The position numbers and the translations under genes were made by a program. This document shows, piece after piece, positions 1 to 10,801 of a stretch of 64,000 nt of DNA. A model generated the notes under the pieces. The model was not told the DNA's origin and ran no database searches. It was given only the letters and a program-made list of their open reading frames with translations. The stretch's first letter is position 1. Each line of letters starts with the position of its first letter. Source of the stretch: Membranipora membranacea (lineage: Eukaryota > Bryozoa > Gymnolaemata > Cheilostomatida > Membraniporidae); contig OU612065.1 in assembly GCA_914767715.1 (NCBI GenBank), positions 8,184,001-8,248,000 on the forward strand, given 5' to 3'.

Positions 1-983
1 ACGCGGATTTAAAGCAGCCCTTACGTTTTCAATGACTGTTCTATATTTGATATTTGCCCCCTCTGGTTCGGATTGAGAAAAGGGTTTTGTATAGGTGAAC
101 TTTGCTTTGATTTGTGTGAGTAATTCTGCAGATCATACTCAATACCACATTTGAAGCCACAGGCTTTATCAAGAACTGAAAGCAGCCCGCTGACCCCCCC
201 CCCCCCCACTGAAGCCTTCATCTTGGGTCCCTAACAAGCAAGCCATCGTGATCAGCAAGTGTGCCTGCGCTGAGATTACCTGACATTAAATTAAATGCAT
301 CCAGACTTGTAATGGGATGATTCATCAGCTCTTTATTGATTTTAAGGTATAGTGTTGTTTAATAAAACGCAAGCTGTGACAAGAGGCATCCATGACAATC
401 AGCAAAGTACATTTTCAACAAGTTTCTGCTCTTTTGAATACCAACAATTGGATGCTGTCCCATGCGTGAGCACACCTAGTAATTAGAAATTGAGATCGAA
501 AACTGTGATACAGTTGCGCAATAAAAATTGTCACCAAGTGGTCATTAGTTTATCAACTTGGTGATTGGCGTGATTAGTAGTACCCCTATGGTCTGATAAG
601 GTTGGGAGGACCAGATGGCAAGGTTATATCACAATGAGCCACGTACAACAGGTTATTGTCATGCAGTGAATCTTGGTTGTACTATCAAACCGTCCCCAAC
701 TTTGCACGGAAGTTATGCAGCAATGCAAATTCAGTCTTTGTTGTCTGTCATGCCGACATTTTATGATGGTGGACAGAGTTTTAGACACGCATAAGATATG
801 TAATGTACAGATGGTTGTAGTAAAAGCAAGCTTCTTTTTATTAGGGGAATTCCTGGTAACGTCTTATCATTTCCAATTATAATACTGCCGGTTTACCTTC
901 AAAATACTGAATTAGAAATTCAGATTAATACCAAGCGACCAACTCATCTATCATCTCATGTGATTTCTCCTTTTTATTTGTAG
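1..983. other. Non-coding sequence, probably an intron
   Basis: No exon could be supported here. The stretch holds a poly-C run near 197-211. A pyrimidine-rich tract ending in TAG at about 971-983 serves as the splice acceptor of the first visible exon of the downstream gene, so this is most likely the intron before it. Upstream exons of that gene should lie outside the window. Confidence 0.5.
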
Positions 984-3900
984 TAGATAACTCAGGCAAT
1001 ACAGACTACTCAGAATTACACAGATGGTCACCCCATCTACATTCAGGGTATAAGTCACCTGCCCCTGCCGATAACAGCAGCTATATTTATACCTCAGACT
1101 ACGGCTCGTACAGTTCTCAAGAATCAAATCACTCTGGCACAACTTGTAAGTTTTTTTATGCATATGTCTGTTAGAAGGCCAACCTTCCTACCGGTAAAGT
1201 TTCATTATGATGAGCCCTTTATTCCTGTGTGTATGTATTTGATATTAATGACAAAATAAGTATATAAATATTATAATATGTAGTTACCTCAGCCAGTCAT
1301 GCCAGGGTTCTATTTATGAGTGTGAATCATCGCTAAATCCGTTAGAAGCTATTGTCATGCTACTCTAGCATGACTCCTACAACTATGATAATATGATTGT
1401 TCCTCATTTATAATATGAGACTTAGCATAATTTATTGCTTGCCAAATGAGTCATTTACACACCAAGTTGACTTCTTGTGAAAGAATAAAATTGTAGCTTT
1501 CCAGTCGTCCATACACATTTGAGAATTATGAGTCATTTTAAATGCAACTGAAACCATTGAATGATTGATTACATCGCCTGTTCCTTAGTGATTTGCTATT
1601 AATTCTCTCTTCCGCTCTCGCAGAAAAGAGGCTGTTTATTCAGAACAAGCCTATCGAATTTTCTATTTACCAAGTCAATATTGCCTCACAATCATGCTTA
1701 ATTTGATCTAGCAATGAGACTGACGGACAAAAATGAACGTTTGCTTTGTTTGTTACCTAAAAAAGTTCTCTCAAATCATTAAACCTTTCTATTCATGTAA
1801 GCACAAAGCTATTTGTACCACACGTTGATTATAAGAGAGTTCAAACAAAATCAATTTTTCAACATGAATAACCCATCAAATTAAAAAACGAGGAAGTCAG
1901 AATAAATTAGTGATGGATGGGAAAAAAATGTCTATGATTAAAATGAGCTAAATGAGAAATCTTGTACAATGGCTAGTAGGATAGGCTAGGTTAGGGGATA
2001 GTATAGGAAAACCTTATAACTTGTTGTCACCAACCTGTGGTAAGCTATCTCTTAATGTAATGTTGACTCCTTATAGAAAATATTCATCAAAATAATAATT
2101 AATTACGGCAGTCAATAAAGTGTATTTAAAATAAAATGACCTTAATGTTTCCTACGTCAAATCTTAATTTTATTTTGAGAAATCCTGTCTCAAAGAATGT
2201 TAATGGTTTTCTTCTGCTTCTGTATTACAGACAGTAACCTTGCTGATTGTGAGGAGGCCCTGAATAGTCCTTACGCTACTGCCTATGATCTTCCACCACC
2301 TGAGCTTTACAACAGCATGGACAGAAGGAGGGATAAACCACTGCCCCCACCGAGAATGACAAGCAGAACACAGGCGCAAAGCTTACAGAGGTATGTACCG
2401 CAGTGTAAAGGCTAAATCATAGAGACATAAGGGGCTCAACAGAAACTTCACAGTCAGACGGGCGTCTTACTGTTTAAGCTTGGGCATACAACACAAGAAG
2501 TCCTCATAATTTTGGAGATGCCTGCACATGAGTAAAGGCAGGACAACTCCGTAATTGTTTGATTTGCTCATAACTTTACACCAACCTCCCTGTTTACACA
2601 GTAGCGTTTTAATAACAAAAAACTGGGACATTTATTCACTACAGACACAAGAAGGTGCATGGCTGTGAAGTCGAAGTTAAGACATAATGTACATATGGCT
2701 ATCACATGAATATGTTATAATGCAATCATTAAATTGTTTGGTTCACTTTTCAGAGTTCAACCTCCTGTCGCACCAATAAGGCAGAAGAAAATAAGTTTTG
2801 ATGACTCTACAATGATAAAATCAGCAGATACTGGAGTGCTTAATGTGCCATCGTTTGCCACATTGCCGAGGAAAAAGAAGCTTGTAAACAGTTCCAGTAC
2901 TAATAGTGTACCTTCCCCAGCGCAGTCCAATACCCAAGTCACATGGATGAAGGAAGTTGCTCAGAAAGGTAATTGCTTGATAAAATTAATGCAAAACTTT
3001 CAATTTATTTCATATCTTCTCAGGTCTATATTCAACGCTTAGTTGAGTGTGCCCTCAATAATAATAGTTATCATCTATACCTATTCATAATGAACATTCA
3101 TATATCTGAATTCCAGGGGACAGCTTGACGAAATCAAAAAGCACTGGTACCATAGAAACAAACAAGAAACCACAAGGTATTCTAAAAAATAAACTTCCCC
3201 TTGGAAAGACTCACAGCGACACTAATGGTTACATAAAGAGAGACACAGTACAGAAAATACTTGATCAACAGCGAAAAGTAAGTTGCTAGAAAATGTATTA
3301 TGTTGCTGTATCTATTTTAGTTTGATCAAGAATTTATGATGATAATTTAGCATATACACTTGATGAAAGATACCATGCAATGCATCTATATAAATAAAAT
3401 TATATAATATAATATGTTATTTCAGGCAATAAACAGACAATCATCTCCCAATCAGTTCTACAAGTCACTATCTTTATTACCACCCAATCAACCAACAGAA
3501 CGACAGCAGCTACCCGCTCAGAGAGCATGGGAATATAACTACGGGGATAAGGCAAGGTCTAATACTGCAACAGTGATCGGAATCTTTGAGCCAAACAGAG
3601 AAGGTAAGAATCCACAGCTTGATATTGGAGTCATTACATTGAAAATTTTGAAATGGCTTTTGATTTGTTTTCAAACCTCGGCGTATCTTTTTATTAACTT
3701 CAGTCCTCTTTTTTGTTCATAATCACGGTTTTTTACCCTGATACTGCAAAAACAGCACAAAGCGAGTACAAAGGATTGGGATACAAAAGAAGCAATGACT
3801 GCAACAACAGTTTATAGTTAATATTTTACTTACAGGTGATAATATGAGGATAATTAATCATAGCAAGCAGAGATCAGATGAAACAGAATTCGAATTCCCT

Positions 3901-5036
3901 CCACCACCTACAGATCAAGATATTGCTCAAATAATGAATGACCCAGTCCAAGGTATATATCCAAAAGTCAACTTATATTTATTTCAAGAACCACTGCATG
4001 ATGTAAGCCTAAAATAGCTGCAGTATCGTTATCAGCTCAAATTGGTCTGTGATTCTGAAAAACAAATTTTTTAGCTGTGATTTAAAGAAAGTTATATTTA
4101 GAGTAGCCTCCCCCTACACCTGAATCATTCATTCCTCTCTCAGATTTTGTGATTTCAACCGCTTTCAAGTCGAATCAGATTTAACAGCCATATTTATCTG
4201 ACCTTTCAGAATCTTCAAGCTCCCCGCATTATGGAGACAGTCAATCTAACAACTACGGCTCAAACTCCATAAATTTGACTCAGGAGCAGAGCAGAGGACG
4301 AAGTAGAGCTACATCATCGCGATCAACGATCAATCGGAGCCAGAGTCAATGTGATAAGGACAGAAGACAAAAACCTCAGGTGCCACAGCGACCTCCGAAG
4401 CATGTAGTCAATGGACACACCCTGAACACCAGTAAAGAGGAGGCCAATAGAAGCGAAACTTTAACTAGACCTCATATTCGTCCTAGAGGAAAGAGTTGTG
4501 ATAGAATGTCAACAGAAAGACGAAAGGTTCCCTTTGATCAGCGAGTCAGTCCATTCAAACATGCAGATAATAACCATAATCAAATAGTGCCACCACCAAG
4601 GCTTCAAAAACCTCACGCAACAACATTGCCTTCTAAACTGAACAATCCAAAAGAGGTGACAACTTCAAACACATCATACTTTAGCACAGACATTGTTTTG
4701 CCACCACCTGCAGAGTTTATGGGCTCAACAACACACCTGGCAACAAACCAACCGTCCTATGGAGATTACGAACTTTTATCACCTGAGGCTCAATATGAAA
4801 AATGTGACCTTCACCCTACTATGTCAACACAATCAACCACTGAATCAAATCACATATATAATAAGAATGCGCAAAGGACAATTGAAAATGGTGGTCAAAA
4901 TTCACCTAGATATACTCCTCGTGCAACATATCACCAAAAACCGCATGTTGCAAATAATCCTAACACTTACCAATTTAATCCAAACTATGCTACTATACTC
5001 GGTAATCACAGGCATCAATACTCTACTGAACTTTAG
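984..5036 (+). CDS. Proline/serine-rich protein with Ena/VASP-binding FPPPP motif (3' part, 7 exons)
   Basis: Seven exons join in one frame: about 984-1145, 2231-2390, 2754-2968, 3117-3277, 3426-3603, 3836-3952 and 4210-5036, ending in TAG. This gives roughly 606 residues of C-terminal sequence; the start lies off the window. No folded domain is recognisable. The protein is low-complexity and rich in Ser, Pro, Asn, Gln and Tyr. It has short proline motifs: YDLPPPELY and KPLPPP in exon 2, EFPPPPTDQD in exon 6 and VLPPPAEF in exon 7. The exon 6 motif fits the known EVH1 ligand pattern, FPPPP followed by acidic residues, seen in zyxin-, lamellipodin- and guidance-receptor-type proteins. I infer a cytoskeletal adaptor or the cytoplasmic tail of an adhesion or guidance receptor. 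The family is not identified. Exon structure is confident; function is weak. Confidence 0.8.
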
Positions 5037-5217
5037 AGTAATCCCTCAATAACATTTTTGCTTTTTTTTGTTGATCAAGGAGGATTCCTTGTTTTGATTC
5101 TACGAGATATTTTGATATTTAATATGTACATATTATTACAAAACTGTGTCATTCTACTGTATTAGTACCGCTCTATATAATATAATCAAACATATATTTT
5201 GTATGTAGTATGTATGT

Positions 5218-5223
5218 AATAAA
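5218..5223 (+). terminator. AATAAA polyadenylation signal
   Basis: An AATAAA hexamer lies 182 bp after the TAG stop of the proline-rich gene, inside AT-rich 3' sequence. It is the first canonical signal after the stop and a good candidate for its 3' end. Confidence 0.55.
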
Positions 5224-6060
5224 AAATATATCCCTCTGAATGTCATTCATTTCACAAGAACTCCCCTCAGTGTGTGTTTACAGATATATGGTTAATGCCA
5301 GAAGTCCTTGCTTCAAGCCATGCCCCGTCTACCAGTTTGAAAGATGCTAGTCTTTCTACTAGAATGAGTGAGAATTCGAGTGTGGTCAATTCATTCATTC
5401 ATATTTGGCTATCTACTATCACAAAAATGTAAAATCCTGCAGACATATAAAGAAAAATAGTTGTGTTTACAGCTTCAAAAAAAGTAAGTCATGTAACATA
5501 ATGCATATTAGTATGTATAATCAAATATCATCAGTTTCCCTCTTACATTAGAACCATTCAACAGTGGAAGTCATGTTGACTGGATTGGAAGTCTAATGAT
5601 GAAGATAAAATTTGTTAACATGTTGACCATTGTAATCAAACATACCAAACCAGCTATTCTTGTAAATGTTAGACAATAGAAAGCAGGGATCATGCCTTGT
5701 ATTGTCCCATTTTTTATATGTATTACTGACTATTATCACCTGTACTGCACCTTGTCGTACCCCTCACATAAAGAAATTAATTGGGAGCAACTCGCTGAAT
5801 ATACATCATCTTACATAGGATGCTAGGTAGTTGTCTCCTCAGATAGCCGTATAAAGTTGTAAAAACCAAACTTTAGGAAACTGGAATTTCCAGATTCCAA
5901 CACTGATTAGTCATGTTTCTAACTGGTTAAGACTGGCTCTCCAACCAATCATTGGACAGATAGTAAATTCCTAAATTCCACAACAAGACTGATAATAAAC
6001 TTTGGGTAGCCATGTGTAGCATGCCGACAAATTATCCCGAATCAGAGATACTTTGAATTG
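5224..6060. other. Convergent intergenic region
   Basis: This lies between two genes that point toward each other. No open frame or repeat stands out. Confidence 0.4.
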
Positions 6061-6076
6061 GTTAAACTTTATCAAG

Positions 6077-6082
6077 TTTATT
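6077..6082 (-). terminator. AATAAA polyadenylation signal for the Maf-like gene
   Basis: TTTATT on the + strand reads AATAAA on the - strand, about 450 bp after the bZIP stop codon. The sequence between is T-rich on the + strand (6290-6420), as expected of a 3' UTR. Confidence 0.45.
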
Positions 6083-6525
6083 CACATAGTAAAGATATAC
6101 CAGTACATAATCCGAAATCAAGCGACAGTAAATTATGAGTGAAAAAAACATACATAAAATATTATGTAAGAATTTAAAAAATTGCCTACTCACTGCGTCA
6201 GCAGTTAACAGTCTGTCCATTTGTAAAAAACATACAAAACTTAAAACGCTTGAGGGGAGTAAAAGTACAAGTGAATCTTATATGTATATTTTTATAAATT
6301 TTTTTGTTTTTCGATTTTTTTGGGTCTGGCATGCCAGTATTTTTTGTTTTTCATCTTTTTTGGGATTGTTGCTTTTTATACTTTTTTCTTGGGTTTGCCT
6401 TTGATATTTTTTTCTTGCTTTAGTCTTTTGAGAATAAGTAGGGTACATAGCGAGTACGATGGCATAGCTAGTTGCCTAGGGTATCACCACATAGCTTTTT
6501 TTAGTGTCAAGTCACCATTGAGGTT

Positions 6526-7350
6526 TTAGTTTTTCATCGCCCTGAGTACTTCTAGTTCGAGCTGTAGGTACTTGATGGTAGAAGCTTGATCAGCGTTCTC
6601 TCTGGTGAGTCTATCGATGGCACTCTTAGCTTTTCCGAGTTCAGTTGACATACCAAGAGCTTTGTTTTGAGATTTAGCTCTGCTAGATCTAGCATAGTGA
6701 CGATTTAGGCATGTGCGGCGGAAAGCCTTGAGCTGATTGAATTCCTCTACATCCCCTTTGCACAGAGCCCTCAGCTTTTTAAGGCTCATATCACTGAGTG
6801 ATTCATCAGTGAGGCCGTACTGAGATAGTTGTGGATTTGGTTGGTTACTGCTGCGACTCATCTCTTCTTCAGAATCCTCAGAGGTAGAGGGTGACATAGG
6901 TAGTTCAACCATAGCTCTCTGTAGAATGTCAATGTCTGGAATGTTAGCTGCAGTGCTCATCAGTTCCTCGTTCAACACAATATTAGTATGCTCTGTGTTT
7001 GATTGAGGTGATGACGGCTCTTGTTGGGAGAGTCCCTGGGAGAGAATACCATCAGATAACTTCACGTCTTCCCAGATGAAAGCATCCTCATCAAAATTAA
7101 TACCTAAAAAAAGTGATTTTAAAAAATAAACGAAGATAGTAGAATAAAAAGAAAAATATCACCACAGAGGGAGCATAGCTAAGAGTTGTTCAGTGTAAAT
7201 ACTAGTAAAGATAAACAATGATTACATACCTGGTGAGGTTTGATACTCAGGTGAGAGTTGTTCTGGTTTGCCAGTTTCACTCATTGTGCTAAATAACACT
7301 TCATCAACATCATCCAGAGAAAATCCCTCCAGGGTGTACAGACTAGACAT
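6526..7350 (-). CDS. Maf-like bZIP transcription factor
   Basis: Two coding exons, 7230-7350 and 6526-7103, join in frame (phase 1) through GT-AG sites to give 232 aa. ATG is at 7348-7350. The N-terminal half is acidic and Ser/Thr-rich, which fits an activation region. From about residue 145 the order matches the Maf extended homology region (LSDMSLKKLRALCKGDVEEF), then a basic region (LKAFRRTCLNRHYARSSRAK), then a zipper with heptad leucines to the C-terminus (AIDRLTRENA, YLQLELEVL). The N-x7-R bZIP signature is present. Against the Maf basic-region pattern NRGYAxxCR this protein has His for Gly and Ser for Cys. By family knowledge it would bind DNA as a nuclear dimer at Maf-type elements. 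It is longer than vertebrate small Mafs and shorter than most large ones. A CNC-type factor is less likely because of the extended homology region. Confidence 0.85.
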
Positions 7351-7928
7351 GATCAAGAAAGTACTGTCGCTCTTCAGCTCAGTCTAAGGAGGGTAAAACC
7401 AAAATATTATGTTAATGATGTTGATATTGGCTAAACAGTCTTCAAAAATGAGCAAGACAACCGAATGAGTGAACATTGTGCATCCAATCAATTCAAGTTA
7501 GTTGAAAAATTATCTCTTCCGTCAGGCTTCAGCTTTCATTCTTTTCAAGAGAAGAGGCAAAGCTATTATAATTTTATTAACTTCCCCAAACCACTCACCC
7601 AACAGCCAAAGTTAGTAAAAGATGAAACCTTTTATTTTCAGCTATTAAAGGCTCAGCCTTCATAACTTTAGTTCAAAGCATTAGGCTTCCATTATGTATA
7701 ATGAGAGCACATCATACAACTAACTATGATGTATGTATGTGTACTACTCCTGTCTGTCAGGCCACTGACAAGTTCAGACAAGTCGCACCATGATGACGCA
7801 ATTGTTAGCCCAAAATCTACACACGAATTTGGCTCAGTTTTAATACTATATAGATCATGCAATTTTACCTGCAGTAACTAAGCAACAACCCATGTGACCG
7901 GATCTTAATGAATGAGGAAAAAACTTAC

Positions 7929-8050
7929 CGAGTGAGAAGCTTGTTTTATTTCCTTTGAGTTCCAGCAGTTGACTTTTGGATTGGGTCCCAGTATTTGTTC
8001 CGCAATCAGAGAACCATTAAGTTCAACTGAATGACTGAGAACCTTTAATC
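7929..8050 (-). promoter_or_regulatory. Probable 5' UTR exon of the Maf-like gene
   Basis: A good donor (GTAAGT on the - strand at 7923-7928) pairs with an acceptor at 7384-7385, just upstream of the coding start. This implies a spliced non-coding leader exon here. The upstream limit is not defined. Confidence 0.4.
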
Positions 8051-8272
8051 GAAGTTAGGGAAAGCGTTACTTAGTTGGAATTTTACACCTGGAAAAGTGG
8101 ACTTTTCGATCAGGTGGGCTGGAAGCAACAACACCCCCTAGCGGTGTGCGCAAGTTTATATACTAACATGATAGTCCTAAATATACTCCTCACAAACTTC
8201 GACAATCCTATATTCTTGCATGGGAATGTAACTCCAAACTACTGATTTATTGAACATGGGAACACATCTGAC

Positions 8273-8298
8273 CAATGAACTAAAGGTTTAGTTCATTG
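8273..8298. mobile_element. 26-bp perfect palindromic insertion with 7-bp target duplication
   Basis: The arms are CAATGAACTAAA and its exact reverse complement, with a 2-nt centre. The insertion is flanked on both sides by ATCTGAC (8266-8272 and 8299-8305). The homologous repeats near 49585 and 61980 have one ATCTGAC and no insert. This is what an insertion with target-site duplication, or an excision remnant, should look like. Confidence 0.85.
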
Positions 8299-8446
8299 AT
8301 CTGACCCTGAACAGGCATATGGTTGTTTATGTATAGTTTCTGCATTTCTCATCTTTGATTGGTAGTCCTTAAGTTTAGAAATGGAATTTAGCTAACCCTT
8401 GTAAACTTTTGACAAGCAGCTTGCCTGAGTATTTGATGGCTGTTAC

Positions 8447-8473
8447 CAATGAACTAAAGGGTTTAGTTCATTG
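8447..8473. mobile_element. 27-bp palindromic insertion, same family, 7-bp target duplication
   Basis: The CAATGAACTAAA arms are the same as at 8273, with a 3-nt centre. It is flanked by CTGTTAC on both sides (8440-8446 and 8474-8480). The homologous positions near 49745 and 62140 read TTGTTAC once, without the insert. Confidence 0.85.
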
Positions 8474-8689
8474 CTGTTACTGGGACGTCAATCAATGCCT
8501 AACGTAAAAGCTGCCAGATTTTTAGCTTGACCCAGTGACTGGCGTACAAATACTGATGGTATATCTCTAAATATAGTCATTCAGTGTATTTCTACCACTG
8601 ATCCATAAATTCATATCAATGCGCCAAACATATTGAGTGGGAGGGGTGTTTTTATTTAGGATGAGCAAGGGGGAACTCCTTTGGATGAA

Positions 8690-10424
8690 GCAAGGAGTCC
8701 TTTTACTCCTTGGCACATGTGATGCCTTTCTAACCAAATTTTGATTATTACTTCACTTCGCTCCCAAGCCGTACATCCAGTGAGTGAATATAGGTCCATT
8801 AATGAGTAACCAATCAATGGGAATCCTGGTTCTCTGTTTTAGATGGCAATGACAGAATTGACTAGAGGAGTCAATGAGTTTAGTTTAGATAGTTTGAGGT
8901 GATATTATGTGAGCCAGCACGAAATTTGGCCAGCTTAGACCGGAGTATTTATGAAGTGAAAATGTTTAATAAATGTTGGTTCTTTCAAGCATTTACGATA
9001 ATACATCAACTGTTTTCCCCTGTGAATACGCTCAGAAAAACAGTTCCGATAGATGATTCCCTCACAGAGCTCAAAGGCTGTGTATGGGCTACAAAGCAGT
9101 GTATAGAAAAATATCAAATCAACATTAATGTGTTTTCCTGGCCATCAAATGATGGAACCGCAAAGTTTGTTTGGTTATGAAAATGAACAAGTAGGTGGTT
9201 TACGTCAAAAATCTAAAACAACCTAGGCTGTGTCATTCTGGGTAGAAACTGTGATTGCTCTCTATAATCCTGCTACTGTGACTATCTGGCTCATTGTTAC
9301 CAACTTCATTAAAAAGATGTGCAGAAAAATTGTAAATCAGTATCAGGCTCTCTATGGCCGAGCAATAGTATGGTATTCTTCAATGGAAACTTTATGCGTA
9401 AAAATTCTTGCTTATCTGGCAAGGCCTGAGTTATCATCAATATTTTCTCATCTGTCAGTAAAATATGTTGTGCTAATGATAGACTTCAATGCGACTTTGG
9501 TGTAATGTCATTGTAACTCTGCATTTTAGACTCAAGTTATATACAGTATTCTTCACCGCAAAAATTGTGAGAAATTGTGACCATATTGTTAGTTTTGTCG
9601 TGTACTGTATGTCCTGTTGTGTACTAGAATCTCCTCTCATCTTTCATAGGTGAGTCATCTTCAATCTGACATCAGAGAGATAAACTGCCTCTCCTCCTGA
9701 ATATGGGTACGGATCCTCTCTGTTGTAGCTGCCTTATAAAGGTAGGTGATCATTATGTAACAACAATGCAATGTCATCAGATGAAGTACCATAAATGATA
9801 TCATTGTTTTCTTAATGTTGTTTATCCATTTATTGGCAAAATGTTGTACTGGTTTTACCCCGCATGCCCTAAAAGAGTTTTCATTTGACATCTAAAAAAT
9901 TTTGATCCTGGTAGTCCTGTTTAACAGAATTCCATCTGAAAATTAAGTCAATCTAATATGATCCTGTTTAGATGGCATAATAAAGAAGTCGTCCACTCTA
10001 TCGCAAGTGGAAGATGACTCTGAAATAAATAATTCCGTAGGTCAGACCAGATCCCAGAGATCGGGGAGTAACTGTCTGGACTGATGGATAACTTACCCCA
10101 GCTTGGCAAAAAAAGCCTATAGAATCATTGTAAGTGCAATACAAAATACTAACTAGTCAACACACCTTAACTGGTTTTAAGGGCAACACGGTTGGGTGCA
10201 AGCTATTAAAGTCATTACTTTGTCAACTTTATATACTACTTCACAGTACTGAGTTACAGCGAAGGACTTTCTTCACATGCAGACTTGTACGCTCAAAAAT
10301 CACATGCTAAAAATAGCAAATAAATTATCTATTACAAAAACTTATGTAAATATATTATGGTTGCCTTGTGAAGCTGCTGATATGTTATACAGCGAATAGT
10401 AGTATTATGTATGACAATGTGAAT
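8690..10424. other. Intergenic region with no supported gene
   Basis: Open frames here (for example 8899-9180 and 9230-9505 on +, 9661-9891 on -) are short, have no recognisable motif and no convincing splice context. A hairpin with arms CAAGGAGT/ACTCCTTG at about 8691-8712 resembles the insertion at 10457 but has no clear target duplication. Confidence 0.4.
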
Positions 10425-10430
10425 TTTATT
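10425..10430 (-). terminator. Candidate AATAAA signal of the secreted EGFR-like gene
   Basis: TTTATT on + reads AATAAA on -, about 375 bp past the stop codon at 10802-10804. It is offered as the likely 3' end of the truncated receptor transcript; others are possible. Confidence 0.35.
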
Positions 10431-10456
10431 TTCTCAAAATTACCAAGCTGTCAGAT

Positions 10457-10480
10457 CAAGGAGTTGTCTCTAACTCCTTG
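10457..10480. mobile_element. 24-bp hairpin insertion with 7-bp target duplication
   Basis: The arms are CAAGGAGTT and AACTCCTTG around a 6-nt loop. Flanks are GTCAGAT on both sides (10450-10456 and 10481-10487). Structure and duplication length match the insertions at 8273 and 8447, but the arm sequence differs. Confidence 0.75.
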
Positions 10481-10801
10481 GTCAGATGCATGGCTAGAAT
10501 AAACTTCCTTAGTGGCCAACAATATAAACAAAAATATGTATTCACATTGCTATAATCAGGGAGAATGGCATAATCATGACAACACTTAAATAAGAGCCAA
10601 AGTCGGCTCTTCAATGAGGTCTGAATTTTGTTAAAAAAAGTTTCATTAATCAAAGCAAATTCTTTCAATGCATCTAGGCGGATATGTCATAGTAATTTGG
10701 ATCATTCTTGCTTCACTCCATGCAGTTAGTTTATGGCTGCTATCTGCTGATACGCCCATTTCATATTTCCAAAATGTTGTGGTTGAACCCAGTAAAACAT
10801 C

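Larger units (their letters stand above)
8262..8620. repeat. Dispersed repeat copy interrupted by two micro-palindromes
   Basis: This stretch is a diverged copy of a repeat also found at about 49585-49900 and 61980-62285. Shared blocks include the ATCTGACCCTGAAC segment, a GCATTTCTCATCTTTGATTGG block and a CGTAAAAGCTGCCAGATTTT block. Only this copy carries the palindromic insertions at 8273-8298 and 8447-8473. Confidence 0.8.

Noticed and set aside
8899-9505. Possible exons on + between the bZIP gene and the secreted receptor
   Set aside because: Frames of about 90 aa without motifs, without good splice sites and with stops between them.
10456-10668. Downstream exons (membrane helix or kinase) of the - strand EGFR-like gene
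   Set aside because: I looked for the TM, glycine-loop, HRD and DFG motifs on the - strand from 10800 down to 1 and found none.
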